From CAZJWR01 sp964549765 (GTDB lineage Bacteria; Zixibacteria; MSB-5A5; GN15; JAAZOE01): a stretch of DNA of 22,279 nucleotides. Shown here one piece after another: positions 8,461 through 17,022 of the stretch; position 1 is the stretch's first letter; every line of letters starts with the position of its first letter. The stretch covers positions 1-22,279 of the forward strand of contig CAZJWR010000060.1 in NCBI GenBank assembly GCA_964549765.1. The letters are read 5' to 3'. A model generated the notes under the pieces. The model was not told the DNA's origin. It made no database searches and was given only the letters and a program-made list of their open reading frames with translations. Made by a program: the position numbers and the translations under genes.

Positions 8461-9783
8461 GTGGCTAAGAAGAATAAAGTCCGGGACGAGAAGATGGACA
8501 AGCTGGTGTCGCTGTGCAAGCGGCGCGGATATATTTTCCCATCGTCGGAGATTTACGGCGGCATCAACGCCTGCTGGGACTACGGCCCGCTGGGTGCGGA
8601 ACTCAAGCGCAACATCAAGGATTTCTGGTGGCGCGAGATGGTGCACAAGCGCGACGACATCGAGGGACTCGACGCCGCCATCCTGATGCATCCGAAAGTA
8701 TGGGAAACGTCCGGACACGTGGCCGAATTCACCGATCCGCTGGTCGACTGCAAGAAATGCAAATCGCGATTCCGGGCCGACGACATCGAGGGCGATGCCT
8801 GCCCCAATTGCGGCGGCGAACTGACCGCTCCCCGGCAATTCAACCTGATGTTCAAGACGTTCATGGGGCCGGTCGAGGACGACGCCAACGTGGTGTATCT
8901 TCGTCCCGAAACGGCGCAGGGAATTTATGTCAATTTTCTCAATGTGCAGGGGCCGTCGCGGCAGAAGGTGCCGTTCGGGATCGCCCAGATCGGCAAGGCG
9001 TTCCGCAACGAGATCACGCCGGGAAATTTCATCTTCCGCACGCGCGAGTTCGAGCAGATGGAGATGCAGTTTTTTATCCCTCCGGCGGAAGACGACAAAT
9101 GGTTCGAATATTGGCGCGAACAGCGCTGGCAGTGGTACCTCGATCTGGGTATCCGTGAGGATCGGCTGCGCTGGCATGAGCACGGCCCGAATGATTTGGC
9201 CCATTATGCCAAAAAAGCGTATGACATCGAATATGAATTTTCATTCGGGTGGAAGGAGCTGGAAGGCATCCATAACCGGACGGATTTCGATCTGTCGCGC
9301 CACATGGAGGCAACCGGGAAGGATTTGCGGTATTGGAACGAGGAAACCAAAGAGAAATTCATCCCCTATATCATAGAAACGTCGGCCGGATGCGACCGGA
9401 CGATGTTGATGTGCCTGCTGGATGCCTACGACGAAGAGGAAGTCAAGGGGGAACAGCGGGTGATACTGAGGCTGCATCCGCGCATCGCGCCGTTTAAGGC
9501 AGCCGTGTTGCCGCTGGTGAAAAAGGACGGGATGCCGGAGTTGGCGCAGCGGTTGTATGACGACCTGCGCAGGAAATTCAAGGTTTTCTACGACGCGGGC
9601 GGAGCGGTGGGGCGGCGGTATCGGCGCATGGACGAAATCGGCACGCCGTACTGTTTCACGATAGACGGCCAGACATCGGAAGACGACACCGTCACTTTGC
9701 GCGACCGCGACAGCATGGAGCAGACGCGGCACAAAATCGCCGAAATCCCGGATTTGCTGGAAAGCAAAACGAACGGCTGCTGA
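8461..9783 (+). CDS. glyQS: Glycyl-tRNA synthetase, dimeric class II (GlyQS type)
   Basis: 440 aa; charges tRNA-Gly with glycine. This is the single-chain alpha2 form, not the alpha/beta form. Visible: N-terminal SLCKRRGYIFPSSEIYGG (17-34), WDYGPLGAELKRN (39-51), zinc-type cysteines C97, C100, C114 and C117, RPETAQGIY (148-156), motif 2 around FRNE (181-184) followed by RTREFEQME, motif 3 SAGCDRTML (308-316), and a C-terminal anticodon-binding domain (about 335-435). It starts with GTG directly after the recO stop; a strong RBS GGAGG sits at 8452-8456, 4 bases before. The gap to the convergent pepA is only 78 bases and I see no convincing terminator in it, so the two transcripts may overlap. 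Confidence 0.97.
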   Translation: MAKKNKVRDEKMDKLVSLCKRRGYIFPSSEIYGGINACWDYGPLGAELKRNIKDFWWREMVHKRDDIEGLDAAILMHPKVWETSGHVAEFTDPLVDCKKCKSRFRADDIEGDACPNCGGELTAPRQFNLMFKTFMGPVEDDANVVYLRPETAQGIYVNFLNVQGPSRQKVPFGIAQIGKAFRNEITPGNFIFRTREFEQMEMQFFIPPAEDDKWFEYWREQRWQWYLDLGIREDRLRWHEHGPNDLAHYAKKAYDIEYEFSFGWKELEGIHNRTDFDLSRHMEATGKDLRYWNEETKEKFIPYIIETSAGCDRTMLMCLLDAYDEEEVKGEQRVILRLHPRIAPFKAAVLPLVKKDGMPELAQRLYDDLRRKFKVFYDAGGAVGRRYRRMDEIGTPYCFTIDGQTSEDDTVTLRDRDSMEQTRHKIAEIPDLLESKTNGC

Positions 9784-9861
9784 GTTGACGTCGGCATTGG
9801 GTCGAAGGTCTCGTGCGGCCTGAAGTCCGAAAAAGAAAAACCGCCGGTCAGTCTCCCCTGC

Positions 9862-11352
9862 CTATAGCTTTTTCCAGTGCGAGATGAGGTCGACCAACAG
9901 GCGGACACCGAAACCGGTCGGACCTTTGGGCACGTACGGTTTGCCCTTGGGTTCGACGTCGCAATAGGCGATGTCGATATGCGCCCACGGCCAATCCTTG
10001 ACGAATTTTCTGAGAAACGAGGCGGCGGCCAGCGTCCCGGCGGGTTTTCCGGCGGAATTTTTGATATCGGCCACCGATGATTTCATCAGCTCGGCGAATT
10101 CGGGCCAGAGCGGCAGCTCCCAGATTTTTTCACCGGTACGGGTCGAGGCGGCGCATAGATTTTCGTTGAGCTTTTGATTGGTTCCCACGAACGGTGCGCC
10201 GGCATACCCCAGCACATAAAGCGCCGCGCCGGTCAGGGTGGCGGTATCGATCACGGCCTGGGGATTAAAGGTGTCGGCGAAGTCCAGTGCATCGGCCAGA
10301 ATCAGGCGTCCCTCGGCGTCGGTGTTGATGATTTCGATAGTGTGCCCGGCGCGCGATTTGACGATATCTCCGGGACGAGTGGCGCCGCCGGAGGGCATGT
10401 TTTCGGCCAGGGGCATCAACGCTACGAGATTAACCTGCGCACCAAGCCGGGCGGCCGTCACCAGCGTCATCATCACCACCGCGGCGCCGGTCATATCGCC
10501 TTTCATTTCGTCCATGCCGGGTCCTGCTTTGAGGGATATGCCGCCGGAATCAAACGTGATGCCTTTACCGATCAGGACGATCGGCTTGTCGTTTTTCTTG
10601 CCGTTGTATTCGAGAACGACGAAGCGGGGTTTTCTATCGGAACCTTTCGCGACGGCTTCCAGCGCGCCCATTTTTTGTTTCTTGATCTCGGACGGGCTTA
10701 AAATATGGCATTTGACTTTATGCTCCTTGGCCAGTTTTTCGGCGATGGCCGCGAAACTCTCGGGATACAGGTCATTGCCGGGGGTACCGACGAGATCGCG
10801 GCAATAGGCCACGGCGGAGCTGATAATCTCTCCCCTCGCCAACCCGACCTCGGCCTGGCGCAGTTTGCCCTTTTGAGGCACGACGACTGATACGGATGCG
10901 AGTTTATTCTTGTCTTTGTCCTTGTCGGTTTTGTATTCGAGATATTGGTAACTTCCGAGGACGAAGCCTTCGACGATAGCCGATGTCACCGGGTTGGTAT
11001 CGGGTCCGTCGTAGAAAAACGATACCGAGGTGATTTTGTGGCGGCGGGCCATGGCGCCGATTCGCCCGGCGGCTTCGCGATAGGCGTTGAGGTCGTCATC
11101 GCCGTTGATATCGCCGAGGCCGACCAGAAGTATCTTTTTCGCGGCCGTTTCGGGGACACGCCGCAGCATGATTTCGGAACCGGCCGAACCGTCGAACTCG
11201 CCGGTCTTGTACATCTCGCTGAGGAGACCGTCGGTCAATACGTCCAATTTTTCCACCACGTCGCCGGTCGGCTTGTCCGATTTCCGGCAGAAAATTACGA
11301 CGGCTTCATCGTCTATGTCGAGAAAGCTGGAGACCTGACTGAGAAATTTCAT
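9862..11352 (-). CDS. pepA: Leucyl aminopeptidase, M17 family (PepA)
   Basis: 496 aa cytosolic metallo-aminopeptidase that removes N-terminal residues from peptides; some members also bind DNA. The two-metal site is complete: K263, D268, D286, D345 and E347, with catalytic K275 and R349, each exactly 7 positions before the E. coli PepA equivalents (K270, D275, D293, D352, E354, K282, R356). The signature NTDAEGRL is at 343-350. The N-terminal macro-like domain is about 1-165. It has its own promoter and a GGGGTGA RBS before the ATG. It is last in the minus-strand series that begins at miaB, and converges with glyQS. Confidence 0.97.
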   Translation of the reverse strand: MKFLSQVSSFLDIDDEAVVIFCRKSDKPTGDVVEKLDVLTDGLLSEMYKTGEFDGSAGSEIMLRRVPETAAKKILLVGLGDINGDDDLNAYREAAGRIGAMARRHKITSVSFFYDGPDTNPVTSAIVEGFVLGSYQYLEYKTDKDKDKNKLASVSVVVPQKGKLRQAEVGLARGEIISSAVAYCRDLVGTPGNDLYPESFAAIAEKLAKEHKVKCHILSPSEIKKQKMGALEAVAKGSDRKPRFVVLEYNGKKNDKPIVLIGKGITFDSGGISLKAGPGMDEMKGDMTGAAVVMMTLVTAARLGAQVNLVALMPLAENMPSGGATRPGDIVKSRAGHTIEIINTDAEGRLILADALDFADTFNPQAVIDTATLTGAALYVLGYAGAPFVGTNQKLNENLCAASTRTGEKIWELPLWPEFAELMKSSVADIKNSAGKPAGTLAAASFLRKFVKDWPWAHIDIAYCDVEPKGKPYVPKGPTGFGVRLLVDLISHWKKL

Positions 11353-11388
11353 ACATCACCCCGGAATAAGAGATTTCATGTATATGTC

Positions 11389-11416
11389 ATTATACGAATT
11401 TCGGCGTCGCCGTCAA
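11389..11416 (-). promoter_or_regulatory. pepA: Sigma70-type promoter of pepA, overlapping the aroC stop codon
   Basis: Minus strand: -35 TTGACG (11411-11416), 16-base spacer, perfect -10 TATAAT (11389-11394). The TGA stop of aroC (11413-11415) lies inside the -35 hexamer. Predicted transcription start near 11382 gives a leader of about 30 bases carrying a GGGGTGA RBS. Confidence 0.72.
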
Positions 11417-12600
11417 TACTCCCGATTCAGATATGCGGAATAAGCGGCGTCGATATCGGCGCGGGAATCGTGGCCGAATTTATCGGTGAACGCCGAGGCC
11501 AGAATCATCGCCGCCATCGCCTCCCCCACCACGGCAGCAGCAGGCACGACGCAGGTATCGGATCGTTCCACCTGCGCATCGGCCTTCGCTTTTGTGACGA
11601 TATCAACCGTTTCCAAGGGTTGCCGCAGGGTGGAAATCGGCTTGCAGGCGACGCGGATAACGATCTCCTCGCCATTGCTCATGCCGCCCTCGATGCCTCC
11701 GGCAGCATTGGTGCGACGGTGGAATCCCTTGTTTGTTGAGGAAGCCGAGCGATCATCAAAAGATATTCGATCATGCACTTTCGATCCGCGCCGGCGGCTA
11801 GTGTCGAAGCCGTCGCCGATTTCCACGCCTTTGACCGACTGGATCGACATCATCGCCGCCGCCAGCATGGCGTCCAGGCGGGACGACCATTGCGCGGGCG
11901 ACCCCAAACCGACCGGCACGCCCGCGATGCGCACTTCGAATACGCCGCCGAGGGTGTCCTTTTCCTTGATGGATTTGTCGATTTCGGCGATCATACGTTC
12001 CGATATGGCCGGATCGATACACCTGACCGGCCATGCGTCATCGGATTTGAGTATATCTTCAAATGTGTACGCCCGTTTCTTGATACGGGCCGACCCGATG
12101 GCGATGACATGTGAGGCGATACGGATGCCGTGGTTTTCGAGAAACTGCCGGGCGAGAGCACCACAGGCGACGCGCGCCGCGGTTTCGCGAGCCGAGGCGC
12201 GTTCGAGCACGTTGCGCAGGTCATGAGTATGATACTTGATGCCTCCGGCGAGGTCAGCGTGTCCCGGCCGAGGCGCGGTGACTTTTCTGGTCTTGGCGGC
12301 GGCTTTCGTTTTCGCCGACGGACCCGACGGGTTCATCGTATTTTCCCAGGCCGGCCAGTCGCGATTTTCGATCAGGCAGACGATGGGCGAGCCCAGGGAT
12401 ATCCCGTGACGGATACCGGAGAGTATCTGGGCGCGGTCATGCTCGATCTTCATGCGCGCGCCACGGCCGTACCCCTTCTGGCGGCGCGCCAGTTGGGCAT
12501 CGATGCCGTCTATGGAAATTGCATATCCGGCGGGAAACGATTCGACCAGCGCGATCAGCGCCCGGCCATGCGACTCGCCGGCGGTGGAAAAACGTATCAT
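11413..12600 (-). CDS. aroC: Chorismate synthase
   Basis: 395 aa. It catalyses the last shikimate-pathway step, 5-enolpyruvylshikimate-3-phosphate to chorismate, using reduced FMN. Family signatures are all present: GESHG (8-12, with H11), a long loop at 88-110 ending RPGHAD (111-116), RASARETAARV (134-144), GGIEGGMSNGEEI (301-313) and RSDTCVVPAAAVVGEAMA (346-363). The length and loop match the long bacterial form. The ATG has a strong RBS (GGAGG, rc of 12605-12609) 4 bases upstream. That RBS is one arm of a perfect inverted repeat, described separately. No other aromatic-pathway gene is near; the upstream neighbour is an HDOD signalling gene. Confidence 0.97.
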   Translation of the reverse strand: MIRFSTAGESHGRALIALVESFPAGYAISIDGIDAQLARRQKGYGRGARMKIEHDRAQILSGIRHGISLGSPIVCLIENRDWPAWENTMNPSGPSAKTKAAAKTRKVTAPRPGHADLAGGIKYHTHDLRNVLERASARETAARVACGALARQFLENHGIRIASHVIAIGSARIKKRAYTFEDILKSDDAWPVRCIDPAISERMIAEIDKSIKEKDTLGGVFEVRIAGVPVGLGSPAQWSSRLDAMLAAAMMSIQSVKGVEIGDGFDTSRRRGSKVHDRISFDDRSASSTNKGFHRRTNAAGGIEGGMSNGEEIVIRVACKPISTLRQPLETVDIVTKAKADAQVERSDTCVVPAAAVVGEAMAAMILASAFTDKFGHDSRADIDAAYSAYLNREY

Positions 12601-12604
12601 GAAG

Positions 12605-12638
12605 CCTCCGTACGTGAGGACACAAGATAGTACGGAGG
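12605..12638 (-). promoter_or_regulatory. aroC: Inverted repeat that covers the aroC ribosome binding site
   Basis: A perfect 9-bp inverted repeat: CCTCCGTAC (12605-12613) and GTACGGAGG (12630-12638), 16 bases apart. In minus-strand RNA the 3' arm contains the aroC Shine-Dalgarno GGAGG, so folding would hide it. The 5' arm lies just upstream of the -10 box of the candidate aroC promoter, so only mRNA reading through from the HDOD gene would contain both arms. It could instead be a protein operator around the promoter. The repeat is seen; both functions are inference. Confidence 0.6.
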
Positions 12639-12652
12639 AAGCGGCGTGGCAA
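12624..12652 (-). promoter_or_regulatory. aroC: Candidate aroC promoter
   Basis: Minus strand: -35 TTGCCA (12647-12652, five of six), 17-base spacer, -10 TATCTT (12624-12629, four of six). The predicted start near 12617 gives a leader of about 16 bases that keeps the GGAGG RBS but not the complementary arm of the inverted repeat. Confidence 0.42.
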
Positions 12653-12659
12653 TAGGGAA

Positions 12660-14054
12660 CTACTTCTTGATGACAGCCGGATCGTCGGTGGGATCGGAGA
12701 TGCCGTTTTCCATTTTGCGGAGCCGTTCCTTGACGCGATCGTCGATATTGATCGCCTGTGACTGAGTGTATTTTTCCATTTCGTCGAGGTTGGACAGGTC
12801 GCGCAATTCATGGAGGACGGCCAGGATTTTATTGACAGATTTTTCAATCACATGGACGACCGGTTCCAGCCGTTTATTTTTGTCGATGACTGTCCCGTTG
12901 TCGATGAGCATCGTGATGAGTTGCCCCCGCCCCGAGATAGCCATGGCGGCGTTGTTGATGTAGTGCGACAGGGTGGCGATGGCGATGTTCTTGGTTTCCA
13001 GCATAGCCGCCCGGCGCTCCTCGACCAGAATCCGCTGGGTTAGATCCTGCCGTTCGCGGAACAGGTTTTCGATGGTCAGATAGGAATTGAACAGCTCCTT
13101 GTTGGCTCGGGTCAGGACTTCGGCCGGCTCGCCGATATCGATGCCCATGAATTTCGCCGCCACCAGGGTTTCGGTGAGCAGAGAGAAGGAAATATCGTCG
13201 ACCTTTTTCCGCTCGATCTTCATCATATGGCACATTCGGTCGATCGATCCGAGGCGATGTTCGATATTCCGGGGACGATTGTCGATTATTGGCTTGTTGA
13301 TCAGACGCGATAGTTGGACGAAATGAACGATTTCGAGCGTATCAACCGAATCCGGCACACGGTGATGCTGGCCGATGGCCCGGCAGAGGCTTGACGGGAA
13401 ATTCCATTTTTCGGCCATAATCTGTCCGATTTCGGCGTGATCGATTCCGAGAATATCCTTTTCGGCCTCCATCAGGCTGGGGTAGCTTTGATAGTTTTCG
13501 AGAACCCGGGCATAATCCTCGGGGTAGTGATGCATGAAGAAAACAAGGCCGATATCATGCAGCAAACCGCTGACGAAGGCTTCTTCGGCGTTTTCGAACT
13601 CCGCAGCCTCGGCCAGTTTGCGGCAGCCCAGCGCCACCGAGATGAAATGCCCGAACATCTCCTTGACGTCGATGTCGAATTCGTGCTCGAACAGATTCGC
13701 GTGGAAGACCGAGGTCGAGAGCGCCAGGCATTTGACCTGCATCACGCCGAGCATCATCAACGCTTGATTTACGGTCGCAATCTGGGCCTGCTGCCGATAG
13801 AAGGCGGAGTTGGCCATTTTGAGCACCTTGCCGGTCAACCCCGGGTCATGCATGATCACCCGCGCCAGATCCTCCATCGAGAATTCGTCGTTGTTGATCA
13901 TGGTGAGTATCTGCGACAGACTCTGCGGCATGGACAAAAGCGAGTCTTCGCTCTTGATCTTCTCGACGTACTTCAACTCTTTCATGTGGCCCCAATTTCC
14001 AGGCGTGGCGGTTTTGGCACTTGTAGCTTTTATCGGCAAAACAGGGGGGTTCAT
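12660..14054 (-). CDS. HDOD-domain signalling protein with a C-terminal histidine-kinase dimerisation-like segment
   Basis: 464 aa, cytoplasmic. HDOD domain at about 35-245: PQSLSQILTMINN (43-55), VIMHDPGLTGKVLKMANSA (66-84), GLLHDIGLVFF (163-173) and the helix GIDHAEIGQIMAEKWNFP (203-220). HDOD proteins are regulators without proven catalytic activity. After a linker and coiled-coil-like helix (320-355), residues 356-425 read like a DHp (HisKA) hairpin: ATLSHYINNAAMAISGRGQL, with H364 at the phospho-acceptor place but tyrosine instead of the usual acidic residue after it. No ATPase domain follows; the end is a charged tail. It begins 10 bases after the stop of the GAF/receiver gene, so the two are surely co-expressed. 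An internal ATG at 13985 (MKELKYVEKI) is an equally possible start; neither has a strong RBS. Confidence 0.82.
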   Translation of the reverse strand: MNPPVLPIKATSAKTATPGNWGHMKELKYVEKIKSEDSLLSMPQSLSQILTMINNDEFSMEDLARVIMHDPGLTGKVLKMANSAFYRQQAQIATVNQALMMLGVMQVKCLALSTSVFHANLFEHEFDIDVKEMFGHFISVALGCRKLAEAAEFENAEEAFVSGLLHDIGLVFFMHHYPEDYARVLENYQSYPSLMEAEKDILGIDHAEIGQIMAEKWNFPSSLCRAIGQHHRVPDSVDTLEIVHFVQLSRLINKPIIDNRPRNIEHRLGSIDRMCHMMKIERKKVDDISFSLLTETLVAAKFMGIDIGEPAEVLTRANKELFNSYLTIENLFRERQDLTQRILVEERRAAMLETKNIAIATLSHYINNAAMAISGRGQLITMLIDNGTVIDKNKRLEPVVHVIEKSVNKILAVLHELRDLSNLDEMEKYTQSQAINIDDRVKERLRKMENGISDPTDDPAVIKK

Positions 14055-14064
14055 TTAGACGCAA

Positions 14065-17022
14065 TTACGAGGAAATATGCCGGGAGCCGGCCCGGGAAAT
14101 AATCTCGGTCAATTGCTCGATCCGGAACGGTTTGGCCAACGCGTAATCGATGCTTCCATCGGCCTTGTCCTGGGCAATATCGACACCCCAACCGGTTAGC
14201 ATAATGACCGGCGTTTCCGGTGATAGCCGTTTGATTTCGCGGGCGATATCCCAGCCCGAAACACGGCCGATGGCAAGATCGACCATAACCATATCGAATC
14301 GCCGCTGCTTGAACAAAGCCAACCCTTCCGACGGATCGCGCACCGCCGCAAGTTCCAACCCCAGGGACTGGCAGATACCGGAGAGCAAATCGAGGATCAT
14401 CTGCTGATCGTCAATGGCCAGGATTTTCAATCCCGCGAGAGTGGACGTGGTCCCGGATTCCGGAACGCTCGGGACGGCGGCGTCGACGGGAAAACGGAAG
14501 GAAAGATAAGTCGGCCTCCGGCCGAACCGGTCGAACGACGCCTCGCCCTTATCATCTGCCAATACTTTCAGCAGTTCGTCAGAGATAATATCTCGCGGGA
14601 GGACATCGGGGTCGCCGAAATCGCGGGTGGTGGGATCGAACCGGCGGTGGGCGTCGCGCGCGCCGCGCACCAAACTGAGGTAAAAATAGCCGCCCCGGAT
14701 TTCGCTTTTCAGCAACACCTCGTCGCCCTCGTCGAGCATGGTCACGAATTGCCGAAGCGCCGCCTCAATGAGGAGATTCAACCGGTCGTTTTTCGGCGCG
14801 ATCGGGCACGGCTGAACAAGCTCTTTCTGGAGCATCACCGCCCGATTATCATCGAACATATAGAGATTCCCGGTAACATGGCGGCGCTGGAGGAAGCGAT
14901 CGATATCTTCGTTGAGGTCCGAAGCGGGCGCCTTGGCAGGCTCCTCCTGCCGAGCCATATCCTTCTGCATATTCCGCACGGTTTCAGCCGCCTGCTCGGC
15001 GGCTTTCAGGATTTCATCGGTGGTATACCGCGCCGGCCCGCCGATATCCGGCTGTTGCTGGAGCAATTGCGCCCGCCCGATAATCGTCGCCAGGTCGTTG
15101 TTGATGCGGTTGAGAACGGCGCCTGTTTCCACCGTCGCGACAGGAATTTCGGGTGAAATCCGTGTCCGGCCGAGGCGGGCCATCGACAGTTTGATCGAGA
15201 GCAGCTGCACCGCCAGCAGGACCGGCCCCTTGGCCTCGGCCATCGACACCGACTCCTGCCCATGACCGAATACGCCGATCACGGCCATGATGTCGTCGAG
15301 CACACTGACCGGCACGCACAGTTGATATCCCGGCGCGCCTTTCTCGCCGAACAGCCGATTGAGAAAATCATGATTGGCCGGATCGAGATCATCCCAGGAC
15401 GATTCGACCTTGACCGGGGAAGTGCATTCGCCGATCTGGCCCGTCGCCAGGGCTTTACCGATCGGCCCCTCCCCCGGCTGGAACATAGCACCCGAAATTT
15501 CGTCGTCCAAGCCGGGAAATCCGGCCGCGATTCGATATCCCGAAACATCTTCCCGAATAGCGGCGACCGTTGATGATTCCGGCGGTAGAATGGCGGCGAT
15601 TTCATCGAGAAAGCGGCGATAGATTACTTCGATGGGGTCGTTGTAATTCAGTCTCAGGATGTTGAGCAGGGCGGCCGTAACGGTTTTGTCCATCCGTCCG
15701 GATTCGCTCCGGGTTTCGCTTTCCAGATTGATCGTCATCAATGCTTGAATGCCGTCCAGATCGGCCAGGAAATCGTTGGTCAGCGGCAGGCCGTTGCCCG
15801 GCGCCTCCAACAGCAAGGCATATTCTCCGCTGTCACGGGCTGCCAGGGGGCAGATCAGGACGGAACGGCTGATGTAGGCGTTGCCGTTGGCGTCTTTGGC
15901 TTCCTGATTAAGGACGACCGTCTTTCCCTGACGAACGGCGTTGATTGCGGCGATGCGAAACGATTCGCTCTGACGGCCGGCCGGTTTGGTTTCGAATCCG
16001 ACGATTTCGGTGATATCTCCTTCGGCGATGGATATCACCCGTCCTGCCGTCAGCCGATAGTGTTCAACCACGTACCGGCAGATGGCGGCCAGGGATTGCC
16101 GGAAGTCCTCCCGCTTGGCACGCCGGGCCAATCCGGCTCGGAGGAGTCCCAATTTGGAAGCGCCGTCGTCGATTTGCCGGGCGAGCTTTTGATTCTCCCG
16201 GGCCAGGCGATTGGTTTCGACAACTCCGGCGACAGCTTCGGAGGCGGCGTGCAGCAACATCCGATCGCGTTTCTCGAAACGATACGGCTTGTCCGAAAGA
16301 ACCAAAAGCGTGCCCAGAGAACGGTCGCGTATCGACAGCGGAACGGCGGCGGCGGACAGGGAAATATCCCTTCCGGCCAGGATGAGTTTTCGCGTGGCGC
16401 TGTCTGAGGTGCCGAGGTCGCCCGAGACATACGGTTCCTGCTCGTGCGCCGCCTGCGATATGATATCTCTTCCGACAGGAAACCGTTCCAGACGCCCCAG
16501 CTCGCTCTTATCGAGCCCCATATACGCCGCCAGGTACATTTCCCGCCGCGAGGGGTTTATCAGAAATATGGCCCCCTTCCCGACGGCGAGAAAACTTCCC
16601 AGTTCTTTGAGAACCAGCGTGAACAGCTCCGGAATCGGGTAGGGCTGGGAGGCGATCTGACGGACATTCTCCAGCAAAGCGATGCGGTCCGATCGCCCGT
16701 CGATTTCGCGGCGATGAAATTCCAGGTGCAGGGGGAAGGCGATCAGCGTCGTAAGCACCATGAAAAAGCCGATCAGAAACATGACCAAGAAGGAAATTTT
16801 GAGAATCGGATAGACCGCCGGCACGAACCAGTCGGGATACCCGGGGAAGCTCATGAAGACGGCCACGATAGCGGTCAAAATCCAGACTGACAGACCGATA
16901 TAAAATCGGCCCCGATTGGGGAAATTTTCGCCGCCGACATGAGAGACTTTGGTGATTGTGAAAAGCAGCGCGAAGACGCTCAGGACAAAAAACAGAATAG
17001 CGCCGGCCAGTTCTATAGTCAT
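14065..17022 (-). CDS. Membrane-anchored multi-GAF hybrid histidine-kinase-like protein with degenerate kinase core and receiver domain
   Basis: 985 aa from the ATG at 17022. Three membrane helices (about 4-24, 41-59, 71-95) lead to three GAF-like sensor domains (about 131-271, 303-431, 461-616). A DHp-like helix follows with LNRINNDLATIIGRAQLL (637-654), where the consensus SHEINNPL histidine is replaced by asparagine or arginine. Residues 701-846 fit an ATPase-like domain without recognisable N and G boxes. The end (864-979) is a standard receiver domain: acidic pair D870/D871, phospho-acceptor D915, T943, K964. So phospho-transfer in is possible but self-phosphorylation looks unlikely. The longer start at 17049 is rejected because the ATG at 17022 overlaps the miaB stop (ATGA) and has a GAGGTG RBS. 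Confidence 0.78.
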   Translation of the reverse strand: MTIELAGAILFFVLSVFALLFTITKVSHVGGENFPNRGRFYIGLSVWILTAIVAVFMSFPGYPDWFVPAVYPILKISFLVMFLIGFFMVLTTLIAFPLHLEFHRREIDGRSDRIALLENVRQIASQPYPIPELFTLVLKELGSFLAVGKGAIFLINPSRREMYLAAYMGLDKSELGRLERFPVGRDIISQAAHEQEPYVSGDLGTSDSATRKLILAGRDISLSAAAVPLSIRDRSLGTLLVLSDKPYRFEKRDRMLLHAASEAVAGVVETNRLARENQKLARQIDDGASKLGLLRAGLARRAKREDFRQSLAAICRYVVEHYRLTAGRVISIAEGDITEIVGFETKPAGRQSESFRIAAINAVRQGKTVVLNQEAKDANGNAYISRSVLICPLAARDSGEYALLLEAPGNGLPLTNDFLADLDGIQALMTINLESETRSESGRMDKTVTAALLNILRLNYNDPIEVIYRRFLDEIAAILPPESSTVAAIREDVSGYRIAAGFPGLDDEISGAMFQPGEGPIGKALATGQIGECTSPVKVESSWDDLDPANHDFLNRLFGEKGAPGYQLCVPVSVLDDIMAVIGVFGHGQESVSMAEAKGPVLLAVQLLSIKLSMARLGRTRISPEIPVATVETGAVLNRINNDLATIIGRAQLLQQQPDIGGPARYTTDEILKAAEQAAETVRNMQKDMARQEEPAKAPASDLNEDIDRFLQRRHVTGNLYMFDDNRAVMLQKELVQPCPIAPKNDRLNLLIEAALRQFVTMLDEGDEVLLKSEIRGGYFYLSLVRGARDAHRRFDPTTRDFGDPDVLPRDIISDELLKVLADDKGEASFDRFGRRPTYLSFRFPVDAAVPSVPESGTTSTLAGLKILAIDDQQMILDLLSGICQSLGLELAAVRDPSEGLALFKQRRFDMVMVDLAIGRVSGWDIAREIKRLSPETPVIMLTGWGVDIAQDKADGSIDYALAKPFRIEQLTEIISRAGSRHISS

